A stretch of DNA of 6,711 nt, taken from positions 1 through 6,711 of the forward strand of contig CALERQ010000220.1 in the NCBI GenBank assembly GCA_937907305.1, in the 5' to 3' direction. The position numbers and the translations under genes were made by a program. Within the stretch, counting starts at the first letter, position 1; each line of letters starts with the position of its first letter. Below, one piece after another: positions 1 to 5,136 of this stretch. The notes below the pieces were generated by a model. That model was not told where the DNA came from. It searched no databases and saw nothing but the letters and a program-made list of their open reading frames with translations. Source of the stretch: an uncultured Clostridia bacterium. Lineage in GTDB: Bacteria > Bacillota > Clostridia > Oscillospirales > Ruminococcaceae.

Positions 1-54
1 AATGCTGTTCAATTTTCAAGGTGCATCTTCGCCGCACCCCCGTGGGTGACAGCT
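1..54 (-). other. Transcribed leader, rRNA-operon type with boxA-like element (runs off left edge)
   Basis: On the minus strand this is the first ~54 nt downstream of the promoter at 60-88. It contains a short hairpin (CACCC at 48-44 pairing with GGGTG at 39-35, four-base loop) and, at 25-7, the string TGCACCTTGAAAATTGAAC, which resembles the Bacillus-type boxA antitermination region (CTTTGAAAACTGAAC-like) found in rRNA leaders and 16S-23S spacers. Seen: promoter, hairpin and motif. Inferred: this is the leader of an rRNA operon whose 16S gene lies left of the window. No rRNA or tRNA gene body is inside the window, so a different stable RNA could be the target. Confidence 0.5.
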
Positions 55-59
55 TGTTT

Positions 60-88
60 ATTATATTATAATCACAACAGCTTGTCAA
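60..88 (-). promoter_or_regulatory. Perfect-consensus sigma-A promoter with UP-like A/T tracts, directed leftwards
   Basis: Read on the minus strand, TTGACA (88-83) is followed by exactly 17 nt and then TATAAT (65-60), a full match to the housekeeping consensus. The predicted start is A54 or G53. Upstream, A-tracts lie at 97-93 and 108-103, about -40 to -45 and -50 to -55, where the two UP-element subsites that bind the RNA polymerase alpha C-terminal domain would sit; more A/T tracts continue to 127. Such promoters are typical of rRNA or other stable RNA operons. No minus-strand ORF begins between here and the left edge. Confidence 0.85.
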
Positions 89-143
89 GCACTTTTTACT
101 GGTTTTTTCGAAAAATCTTTTCTTTTTCCCACCAAAACATTTC

Positions 144-172
144 TTCCGATTTTGTGCATCCTGTGCTATACT
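144..172 (+). promoter_or_regulatory. Extended -10 promoter for the methyltransferase-rsmI unit
   Basis: TATACT at 167-172 is preceded by TGC (164-166), giving an extended -10 element. A weak -35 (TTCCGA, 144-149) lies 17 nt upstream. The predicted start is about 177-179, some 30 nt ahead of the start codon at 209. This also argues against translation starting at the upstream in-frame ATG codons at 152 or 179. The promoter diverges from the strong one at 60-88. Confidence 0.65.
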
Positions 173-208
173 CTTTATATGGAATCCACAAAAGGAGGAG
201 ACGCTGCC

Positions 209-925
209 ATGCAATGGGAAAAACTATCCGAAACAATGCAAATTGCCATTGATGATACCCATCGCTTTGGCACCGACGCTTTCCTGCTGGAGCATTTTGC
301 GGCGGTGCGCGGCATGGATACGGTGTGTGATTTATGCGCCGGATGCGGCATTATTGGGCTTTTAATGCTGCGTCGGGAGCGCCCACCGCAGGCTGTTACG
401 GCTGTGGAGGTCTCCCCCGATGCCGTGGAACTGATGCATCGGACGGCAGATACTTCCTCTCTTGCGCATTTCGCCCCTTTGCAGGGGGATCTCCGGGAGA
501 TTCGCACATTGCTGCCCGCCCACAGCTTCCGGCTGGTCACCTGCAATCCACCCTATTTTCCCGCCGGAAGCGGCTACCTGTGCCCGGAGGACAGCCGGCG
601 CCGGGCCCGCCACGAACAGGAGGAAAGCTGCACCATCGGGGAGGTGTGTGACGCGGCCGCCTGGCTGCTGCAATACGGGGGCCGCTTTTGCCTGTGCCAG
701 CGTCCGGAGCGCCTGACCGATGTACTTTTGGCAATGCGGCAGGCCAGGCTGGAGCCCAAGCGTCTGCGCTGGGTGCAGCAGCGCCCGGAAAACCCCCCGT
801 GGCTTTTTTTGTGGGAGGGAAAGGCAGGCGCTAAGCCGGGCCTTACCGTAGAACCGCCTCTCATCGTAGAAAACGCCGATGGCAGCTACTCCGATGTGAT
901 GAAAACGATATATCATATTGTATAA
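209..925 (+). CDS. trmN6: tRNA1(Val) (adenine(37)-N6)-methyltransferase, YabB/TrmN6 family
   Basis: A 238-residue class I S-adenosylmethionine-dependent methyltransferase, expected to N6-methylate A37 of tRNA1(Val) in the cytoplasm. The SAM-binding motif I is DLCAGCGIIG (41-50), with an acidic residue at E67 in AVEV for the ribose hydroxyls. The catalytic NPPY motif of adenine-N6 methyltransferases is at 113-116. The N-terminal FGTDAFLLEHF (20-30) matches the family's F-x-x-D-A-x-L-L block. I chose the ATG at 209 because AGGAGG (193-198) lies 10 nt upstream; the same frame stays open back to 152, but those ATGs have no such site and precede or coincide with the predicted transcription start. 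rsmI follows 38 nt downstream, as yabB sits near rsmI in Bacillus. Motif I has two cysteines where many relatives have G and N/T. The family is confident; the exact tRNA target is inferred. Confidence 0.88.
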   Translation: MQWEKLSETMQIAIDDTHRFGTDAFLLEHFAAVRGMDTVCDLCAGCGIIGLLMLRRERPPQAVTAVEVSPDAVELMHRTADTSSLAHFAPLQGDLREIRTLLPAHSFRLVTCNPPYFPAGSGYLCPEDSRRRARHEQEESCTIGEVCDAAAWLLQYGGRFCLCQRPERLTDVLLAMRQARLEPKRLRWVQQRPENPPWLFLWEGKAGAKPGLTVEPPLIVENADGSYSDVMKTIYHIV

Positions 926-926
926 T
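899..926 (+). promoter_or_regulatory. Possible internal promoter for rsmI
   Basis: A perfect TATAAT (921-926) overlaps the TAA stop of the upstream gene, with a four-of-six -35 match, ATGAAA (899-904), 16 nt before it. A start near 933 would give rsmI a leader of about 30 nt. The area is AT-rich, so a chance -10 match is possible. rsmI can equally be read through from the promoter at 144-172. Confidence 0.4.
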
Positions 927-963
927 TTCACACTATTATTCTATTCGTAAAGGAATTTGTGCT

Positions 964-1794
964 ATGGGAACCTTATATATTGTGGGCACCCCCATCGGGA
1001 ATTTAGGGGACTTCTCACCACGCGCTATTGAGATCTTAAAAACGGTGGATTTCATCGCCGCCGAGGACACTCGCGTTACCCTTAAACTTCTTAACCATTT
1101 TGAGATTCGGAACACCCTCATCAGCTACCATGAGCACAATGCCGCCACCCGCGGCCCGGAGCTGCTGGAGCGCCTGCTGAATGGGGAAAATGGTGCAATC
1201 GTTACTGATGCGGGGATGCCCTGCATCAGCGACCCCGGCGAAGGGCTGGTGGCCCTCTGCCACGAAAGCGGAGTAGAAATCGCCACGGTGCCCGGCCCCA
1301 CCGCCGCCATGACCGCTCTGGCCGCCAGCGGCCTGCCCACCGGTAAGTTCCTCTTTGAAGGCTTTCTGCCCATCAAGAAGGGAGAGCGCGACGCCACTCT
1401 GCAGGCAATCAGCCGGCTGCCGCATACTCTCATCTTCTACGAGGCTCCCCACCGCCTGCGGCAGACCCTTGCCGCCCTGCTGGAGGGACTGGGGGATCGT
1501 CCCATCACCCTGTGCCGGGAGCTGACCAAACTGCATGAGGAAATGCAGCGCATCACCCTGGCAGCCGCCGTGGCGGAATATGCCGAGCGAGAACCCCGCG
1601 GGGAATATGTGCTCATCGTGGCTGGGGCAACAGAAAACGACCCCACCGCCCAAATGACGCTGGAACAGGCCGCAGCGCTTGTGCGCCGCCTGACTGGGGA
1701 AGGATCATCCCTGAGCGATGCGGCCAGGCAAGTAGCCAAAGAAACCGGCTACCGCAAGGGCGAGCTCTACCGCCTGGCACTGGAAAGCGAATAA
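964..1794 (+). CDS. rsmI: 16S rRNA (cytidine(1402)-2'-O)-methyltransferase RsmI
   Basis: A 276-residue, full-length RsmI. It 2'-O-methylates C1402 of 16S rRNA in the decoding centre of the 30S P site, using SAM. The tetrapyrrole-methylase-like fold is shown by LYIVGTPIGNLGDFSPRA (4-21), AAEDTRVTLKLL (32-43), VTDAGMPCISDPGEGLV (80-96) and VPGPTAAMTAL (109-119), followed by the substrate-side FEGFLPIKKGER (131-142) and FYEAPHRL (158-165). The C-terminal tail (about 229-276, with SLSDAARQVAKETGYRKGELY) matches the small helical C-terminal domain of RsmI. The ATG at 964 has AAAGGA (949-954) nine nt upstream. In Bacillus a small GIY-YIG gene, yazA, lies between the two methyltransferase genes; here only 38 nt separate them. 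A strong terminator follows the stop. Confidence 0.96.
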   Translation: MGTLYIVGTPIGNLGDFSPRAIEILKTVDFIAAEDTRVTLKLLNHFEIRNTLISYHEHNAATRGPELLERLLNGENGAIVTDAGMPCISDPGEGLVALCHESGVEIATVPGPTAAMTALAASGLPTGKFLFEGFLPIKKGERDATLQAISRLPHTLIFYEAPHRLRQTLAALLEGLGDRPITLCRELTKLHEEMQRITLAAAVAEYAEREPRGEYVLIVAGATENDPTAQMTLEQAAALVRRLTGEGSSLSDAARQVAKETGYRKGELYRLALESE

Positions 1795-1827
1795 CCTCGT
1801 CGGATACCTATCATTTCTCATCATACC

Positions 1828-1864
1828 AAAGGCCCCCGCTCCTTTTCGGAGCAGGGGCCTTTTT
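1828..1864 (+). terminator. Rho-independent terminator between convergent rsmI and rplQ
   Basis: The stem pairs 1828-1842 with 1848-1862 (AAAGGCCCC/GGGGCCTTT and GCTCC/GGAGC around a single C1837-A1853 mismatch), with a five-base TTTTC loop. On the plus strand the T run (1860-1864, then GTTATT) makes it a strong terminator for rsmI. On the minus strand the stem is the same, but only TTT follows before GG, so it would end the ribosomal operon less efficiently. It lies 33 nt after the rsmI stop and 24 nt after the rplQ stop. No other hairpin is seen in this gap, so it probably serves both units. Confidence 0.9.
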
Positions 1865-1888
1865 GTTATTAGTCTGCCTGCATTAAGA

Positions 1889-2230
1889 TCAGATCAGCTC
1901 GATGATGGCCATCTCAGCAGCGTCGCCGCGGCGGGGGCCAATCTTTACGATGCGGGTATAGCCGCCGTTACGGTCGGCATACTTGGGGGCGATCTCATCC
2001 ATAACCTTCTTCGCGACAGATTCCTTGGTGATGTAGGAATAAACCTGACGCTTGGAGTGAAGGTCATTTGCCTTGGCAATGGTGATCATCTTCTCCGCCA
2101 TTGCACGCACTTCCTTTGCGCGGGTCACGGTCGTCTCGATCTTACCGTTCTCCAGCAGGAAGGTAACCATGGCACGGAGCATCGCTTTTCTATGGTCAGT
2201 GGTTCTACCCAGTTTTCTGGCACCTGGCAT
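1889..2230 (-). CDS. rplQ: 50S ribosomal protein L17
   Basis: A 113-residue, full-length bacterial L17, a 50S protein near the peptide exit tunnel side of the subunit. The family signature is visible as GRTTDHRKAMLRAMV (8-22), then the basic helix TVTRAKEVRAMAEKMI (34-49), and the conserved C-terminal end YTRIVKIGPRRGDAAEMAII (91-110). The ATG has AAGGAG (2244-2239) eight nt upstream. The gene starts 19 nt after the rpoA stop and is the last gene of the minus-strand operon before the shared terminator. Bacterial L17 proteins outside the proteobacteria are commonly this short, so no truncation is suspected. Confidence 0.97.
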   Translation of the reverse strand: MPGARKLGRTTDHRKAMLRAMVTFLLENGKIETTVTRAKEVRAMAEKMITIAKANDLHSKRQVYSYITKESVAKKVMDEIAPKYADRNGGYTRIVKIGPRRGDAAEMAIIELI

Positions 2231-2249
2231 TTATATCACTCCTTACCTT

Positions 2250-3206
2250 TTATTCGTCGTCGCTGTGCAGATTAAAGCCCAGAGCCTCCAATTTGCTCAT
2301 GACTTCTTCCAGCGACTTTTTGCCGAGATTGCGGACCTTCATCATCTCTTCGGGCGATTTATTGATCAGATCGCCCACCGAGTTGACGCCGGCACGCTTC
2401 AGACAGTTGAAAGCGCGAACAGAAAGGTCAAGCTCTTCAATGGTCATCTCAAGAACCTTATCCTTACCGGATTCTTCCTTCTTTTCCATGATCTCGGTGG
2501 CATTCACTTCGTCACTCAGCTCTACAAAGTGATTGAGTTGTCTATTGAGGATCTTGGCAGCCAAGCTGACAGCCTCTTTGGCAGAAATGGTACCATCGGT
2601 CCAGATCTCCAGGGTCAGCTTGTCATAATCGGTAATCTGTTCTACCCGGGTGTTTTCCACCGAGTAATTCACTTTCAAAACCGGTGTATAGATACTATCG
2701 GTAAAGATGGTACCCACCGGGGCCGCACCATTGTTCAGCTGCTTGTTGCGGTCCGCGCTTACATAGCCCTGGCCCTTTTGCAGAACCATCTCCATGTTCA
2801 GCTTGGCGCCTTCTGCCAGCGTTGCAATGTGCATTGTCGGGTCCAGGATCTCCACTTCGCTGCTGCCGGTAATGCAGCCCGCGGTCACTTCGCACTCGCC
2901 TTCGGCGGCAATGTGTACCGTTACAGGCTCCTCACCATGAAGCTTGGCGATGAGTCCCTTGATGTTCAGAATGATCTCTACGACATCTTCCTTTACACCG
3001 GGAATAGTGGAAAATTCGTGCTGGACACCGTCGATCTTAATGGAAGAAACGGCCACGCCGGGAAGCGAGGAGAGCAGAACCCTACGCAGACTGTTGCCCA
3101 GGGTAATGCCAAAGCCACGGTCCAGCGGCTCGGCAATAAACTTGCCATAGCTGCCATCGGGACGAAGCTCTGCTGTTTCGATCTTAGGCTCGATAATTTT
3201 GACCAT
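2250..3206 (-). CDS. rpoA: DNA-directed RNA polymerase subunit alpha
   Basis: A 318-residue, complete alpha subunit, which dimerises to nucleate RNA polymerase assembly and contacts UP elements and activators. The N-terminal assembly domain (about 1-232) contains the core block LGNSLRRVLLSSLPGVAVSS (36-55). An acidic, lysine-rich linker follows (about 238-252). The C-terminal DNA-binding domain (about 253-312) includes LSVRAFNCLKRAGV (261-274), with R264 and N267 corresponding to Escherichia coli R265 and N268 that touch the UP-element minor groove, and the second half of the domain, VRNLGKKSLEEV (291-302). The ATG at 3206 has AAGGAGG (3220-3214) seven nt upstream; a second ATG at 3210 is out of frame and too close to the site. 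It lies between rpsD and rplQ, the standard alpha-operon place. Confidence 0.98.
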   Translation of the reverse strand: MVKIIEPKIETAELRPDGSYGKFIAEPLDRGFGITLGNSLRRVLLSSLPGVAVSSIKIDGVQHEFSTIPGVKEDVVEIILNIKGLIAKLHGEEPVTVHIAAEGECEVTAGCITGSSEVEILDPTMHIATLAEGAKLNMEMVLQKGQGYVSADRNKQLNNGAAPVGTIFTDSIYTPVLKVNYSVENTRVEQITDYDKLTLEIWTDGTISAKEAVSLAAKILNRQLNHFVELSDEVNATEIMEKKEESGKDKVLEMTIEELDLSVRAFNCLKRAGVNSVGDLINKSPEEMMKVRNLGKKSLEEVMSKLEALGFNLHSDDE

Positions 3207-3275
3207 TCATTTCCCTCCTTAAATCAGCTTTTAGCGTACTGTACCTTCCCAAACTGACATTCGTCGGGTCAAGCA

Positions 3276-3902
3276 TTATTTGCTGTAGAACTCAACGATC
3301 TGCTGCTCTTCGATGTCCATATCCACATCCTCGCGGGCGGGCAGGCGGACAACCTTAGCGGTCAGCTGGTTCTTGTCAGCATCCAGCCACTGGGGAACAG
3401 GACGGGAAGCGTTAGCCTCGGTAACAAGCTTGATCTTATCGGAGTTACGGCTGCCTTCAGCAACGGAAACCACATCGCCGGCCTTTACCAGAATGGAGGG
3501 GATGTTGGCCTTCTTGCCATTCAGGGTGTAGTGACCATGACGGACCAGCTGACGAGCCTCCTTGCGGGAAGCGGCAAAGCCCAGACGATAAACTACATTA
3601 TCCAGTCTGCGTTCCAGAATGCTCAGCAGGTTTTCACCGGTCTTGCCGGGCATACGCTCTGCCATGTCAAAATATTTCAGCATCTGGTTTTCCATTACGC
3701 CGTAGTAGCGGCGGGCGGTCTGCTTGGCACGCAGCTGGGTGCCATACTCAGAAACCTTCTTGCGGGACTTGCCGTGCTGGCCGGGAACCGACTGTCTGCG
3801 GCCTACAGCGCACTTGTCGGAGTAGCATCTGTCGCCCTTCAGGAACAGCTTTTTGCCCTCACGACGGCAAAGTCTGCATACAGGACCTGTATATCTTGCC
3901 AT
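3276..3902 (-). CDS. rpsD: 30S ribosomal protein S4, zinc-binding (C+) form
   Basis: A 208-residue, complete S4, a primary 16S rRNA binder that starts assembly of the 30S body and helps decoding accuracy. The N-terminal region carries C9, C12, C26 and C31 (C-x2-C-x13-C-x4-C), the zinc-knuckle form of S4. PGQHGKSRKK (40-49) follows. The S4 RNA-binding domain spans about 98-160, with RRLDNVVYRLGFAASRKEAR (98-117) and GHYTLNGK (123-130). AGGAGG (3916-3911) lies eight nt before the ATG, and the gene starts 15 nt after rpsK. A 69-nt gap separates it from rpoA, the longest in the operon; I see no convincing promoter or terminator there. S4 is an autogenous regulator in several bacteria; no matching leader structure could be recognised here. 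Confidence 0.97.
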   Translation of the reverse strand: MARYTGPVCRLCRREGKKLFLKGDRCYSDKCAVGRRQSVPGQHGKSRKKVSEYGTQLRAKQTARRYYGVMENQMLKYFDMAERMPGKTGENLLSILERRLDNVVYRLGFAASRKEARQLVRHGHYTLNGKKANIPSILVKAGDVVSVAEGSRNSDKIKLVTEANASRPVPQWLDADKNQLTAKVVRLPAREDVDMDIEEQQIVEFYSK

Positions 3903-3917
3903 CTTTTTTTCCTCCTA

Positions 3918-4319
3918 TTATACGCGTCTTCTCTTGGGCGGACGGCAGCCATTGTGGGGAATGGGGGTGACGTCCTTGATCATGGTAACCTCCAGACCAG
4001 CAGCCTGCAGTGCGCGGATCGCGGCTTCACGGCCTTGGCCGGGGCCCTTTACATAAACTTCTACGCTCTTCAGGCCATGCTCCATAGCAGCCTTGGCAGC
4101 CACCTCAGCGGCGGTCTGGGCAGCAAAGGGAGTGGACTTACGGGAGCCGCGGAAACCGAGGCCGCCGGCAGAAGCCCAGGACAGTGCGTTGCCCTGCGTA
4201 TCGGTCAGAGTGACGATAGTATTATTGAAGCTGGACTGGATATGGGCGGCGCCGCGCTCGATGTTCTTCTTCTCACGGCGACGACGGATCACAGCCTTTT
4301 TCGCTACCTGTTTAGCCAT
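3918..4319 (-). CDS. rpsK: 30S ribosomal protein S11
   Basis: A 133-residue, complete S11, which sits on the 30S platform next to the mRNA exit and the E site. The basic N-terminus (VAKKAVIRRRREKKN) is typical of Gram-positive versions. IQSSFNNTIVTLTDTQGNAL (27-46), GFRGSRKSTPFAAQTAAE (55-72) and the invariant C-terminal VTPIPHNGCRPPKRRRV (117-133) identify it. The Asn-Gly pair (N123-G124) aligns with the site where E. coli S11 carries isoaspartate; whether that happens here is unknown. Its Shine-Dalgarno AAGGAGG (4336-4330, ten nt before ATG) overlaps the TAA stop of rpsM, so the two genes are tightly linked and may be translationally coupled. Confidence 0.98.
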   Translation of the reverse strand: MAKQVAKKAVIRRRREKKNIERGAAHIQSSFNNTIVTLTDTQGNALSWASAGGLGFRGSRKSTPFAAQTAAEVAAKAAMEHGLKSVEVYVKGPGQGREAAIRALQAAGLEVTMIKDVTPIPHNGCRPPKRRRV

Positions 4320-4334
4320 ATTCGATTTCCCTCC

Positions 4335-4703
4335 TTACTTCTTCTTATTTGCAATGGTCTTGGCGGGGCCTTTACGGGTGCGCGCGTTGGTCTTGGTGCG
4401 CTGGCCGCGTACGGGCAGGCCCTTTCTGTGGCGGACGCCGCGGTAGCAGCCGATCTCCACCAGACGCTTGATGTTCAGCGCCACATCGCGGCGCTTGTCG
4501 CCTTCCACGATCAGGTGATGGTCGATATACTCACGGATCTTAGCCTCGTCCTCCTCGGTCATATCCTTTACACGGGTATCGGGATTGACGCCGGTGGCGG
4601 CGAGAATGTCGTTGGCAGTCTTACGGCCGATGCCGTAGATATAGGTGAGTGCGATCTCCACCCGCTTTTCTCTGGGCAGGTCTACACCAGCAATTCTTGC
4701 CAT
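4335..4703 (-). CDS. rpsM: 30S ribosomal protein S13
   Basis: A 122-residue, complete S13, located in the 30S head, where it bridges to 50S and its tail approaches the P-site tRNA. It begins MARIAGVDLPREKR, has the helix-two-turn-helix block YIYGIGRKTANDIL (21-34), and ends with the basic tRNA-contacting segment RGVRHRKGLPVRGQRTKTNA (88-107) and a lysine tail. GGAGGTG (4719-4713) stands nine nt upstream of the ATG. The gene follows rpmJ by 28 nt, leaving little untranslated space for an E. coli-type S4-binding pseudoknot before rpsM unless it extends into rpmJ. Confidence 0.98.
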   Translation of the reverse strand: MARIAGVDLPREKRVEIALTYIYGIGRKTANDILAATGVNPDTRVKDMTEEDEAKIREYIDHHLIVEGDKRRDVALNIKRLVEIGCYRGVRHRKGLPVRGQRTKTNARTRKGPAKTIANKKK

Positions 4704-4731
4704 TCTTTAGTACACCTCCGTTTCGTTACTC

Positions 4732-4845
4732 TTAGCCCTGACGCTGCTTATGCTTGGGATTATCGCAGATGACCATGATGCGGCCTTTCCGCTTGATAAT
4801 CTTGCACTTTTCGCACATCGGCTTTACAGAAGGTCTTACTTTCAT
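4732..4845 (-). CDS. rpmJ: 50S ribosomal protein L36, zinc-binding (C+) form
   Basis: A 37-residue gene, easily missed because of its size. On the minus strand the frame reads MKVRPSVKPMCEKCK, continues with IIKRKGRIMVICDNPKHKQ and ends RQG before TAA. It is the smallest 50S protein, organising 23S rRNA near helices 42, 89 and 97. Zinc ligands C11, C14, C27 and H32 are all present, so this is the C+ paralogue form. AAGGAGGT (4860-4853) lies seven nt before the ATG. It sits between infA and rpsM, its usual position in Firmicutes. A 55-nt gap separates it from infA and contains a small hairpin. Confidence 0.97.
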   Translation of the reverse strand: MKVRPSVKPMCEKCKIIKRKGRIMVICDNPKHKQRQG

Positions 4846-4867
4846 GATATTTACCTCCTTTTGTTCT

Positions 4868-4886
4868 GCACGGTTTATCGCCGTGC
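4868..4886 (-). other. Intercistronic hairpin upstream of rpmJ
   Basis: GCACGG (4886-4881 on the minus strand) pairs perfectly with CCGTGC (4873-4868) around a seven-base loop. It lies in the 55-nt infA-rpmJ gap and ends seven nt before the Shine-Dalgarno AAGGAGGT. No T run follows, so it is not an intrinsic terminator. It could be an mRNA processing or stabilising element, or have no function; a six-bp stem is short enough to be chance. Confidence 0.45.
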
Positions 4887-4900
4887 CGCTTGCTTTTTAC

Positions 4901-5119
4901 TTACTTGGAGCGCCAGGTGATGCGCCCCTTGGTGAGATCGTAGGGGGAAATTTCCACCGTTACCTTATCGCCGGGCAGGATGCGGATGTAGTTCATGCGC
5001 AGCTTGCCGGAGATGTGCGCCAGGATGACATGCCCACTGGGCAGCCGCACCTGGAACTGGGCATTGGGCAGTGCTTCTACTACCTCGCCCTCGATCTCAA
5101 TGACATCTTGCTTGGACAT
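4901..5119 (-). CDS. infA: Translation initiation factor IF-1
   Basis: A 72-residue, standard-length IF-1, the small OB-fold factor that binds the 30S A site with IF-2 and IF-3 during initiation. It starts MSKQDVIEIEGEVVEALPNA and contains the typical ISGKLRMNYIRILPGDKV block (37-54) and C-terminal SPYDLTKGRITWRSK (58-72). The frame is open seven codons further, to an ATG at 5140, but the start at 5119 gives the canonical MSKQD N-terminus and has GGGAGGT (5136-5130) ten nt upstream, while the ATG at 5140 has no recognisable site before it. The 5140 ATG overlaps the TGA of the preceding KOW gene as ATGA, which is probably incidental. Confidence 0.97.
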   Translation of the reverse strand: MSKQDVIEIEGEVVEALPNAQFQVRLPSGHVILAHISGKLRMNYIRILPGDKVTVEISPYDLTKGRITWRSK

Positions 5120-5129
5120 ATTGGCGTTT

Positions 5130-5136
5130 ACCTCCC
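5130..5136 (-). promoter_or_regulatory. Shine-Dalgarno deciding the infA start
   Basis: GGGAGGT on the minus strand lies ten nt before the ATG at 5119. It falls downstream of the alternative ATG at 5140, so it can only serve the shorter, family-standard IF-1. Confidence 0.85.

Noticed and set aside
35..48. Terminator formed by the CACCC/GGGTG hairpin
   Set aside because: The stem is five bp and is followed by no T run on either strand; it is better read as part of the leader.
152..208. N-terminal extension of the YabB-like methyltransferase
   Set aside because: The ATGs at 152 and 179 lie upstream of or at the predicted transcription start and lack a Shine-Dalgarno; 209 has AGGAGG and matches family length.
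46..252. 68-codon plus-strand open frame over the divergent promoter region
   Set aside because: It overlaps both promoters and the true start at 209 in another frame; its composition reflects AT-rich noncoding DNA.
2073..3257. 394-codon plus-strand open frame opposite rplQ and rpoA
   Set aside because: It lies entirely antisense to two unmistakable conserved genes, crosses their boundary, has no Shine-Dalgarno and its translation resembles no family I know.
3207..3275. Promoter before rpoA based on TTGACC at 3272-3267
   Set aside because: No TATAAT-like hexamer lies 15-19 nt downstream.
4704..4731. E. coli-type S4 autoregulatory pseudoknot before rpsM
   Set aside because: Only 28 nt of noncoding sequence, and no recognisable pairing; it would need to use rpmJ coding sequence.
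3531..4772. 413-codon plus-strand open frame opposite rpsD, rpsK and rpsM
   Set aside because: A mirror frame of three ribosomal protein genes, kept open by their biased codon use; no ribosome binding site or recognisable domain.
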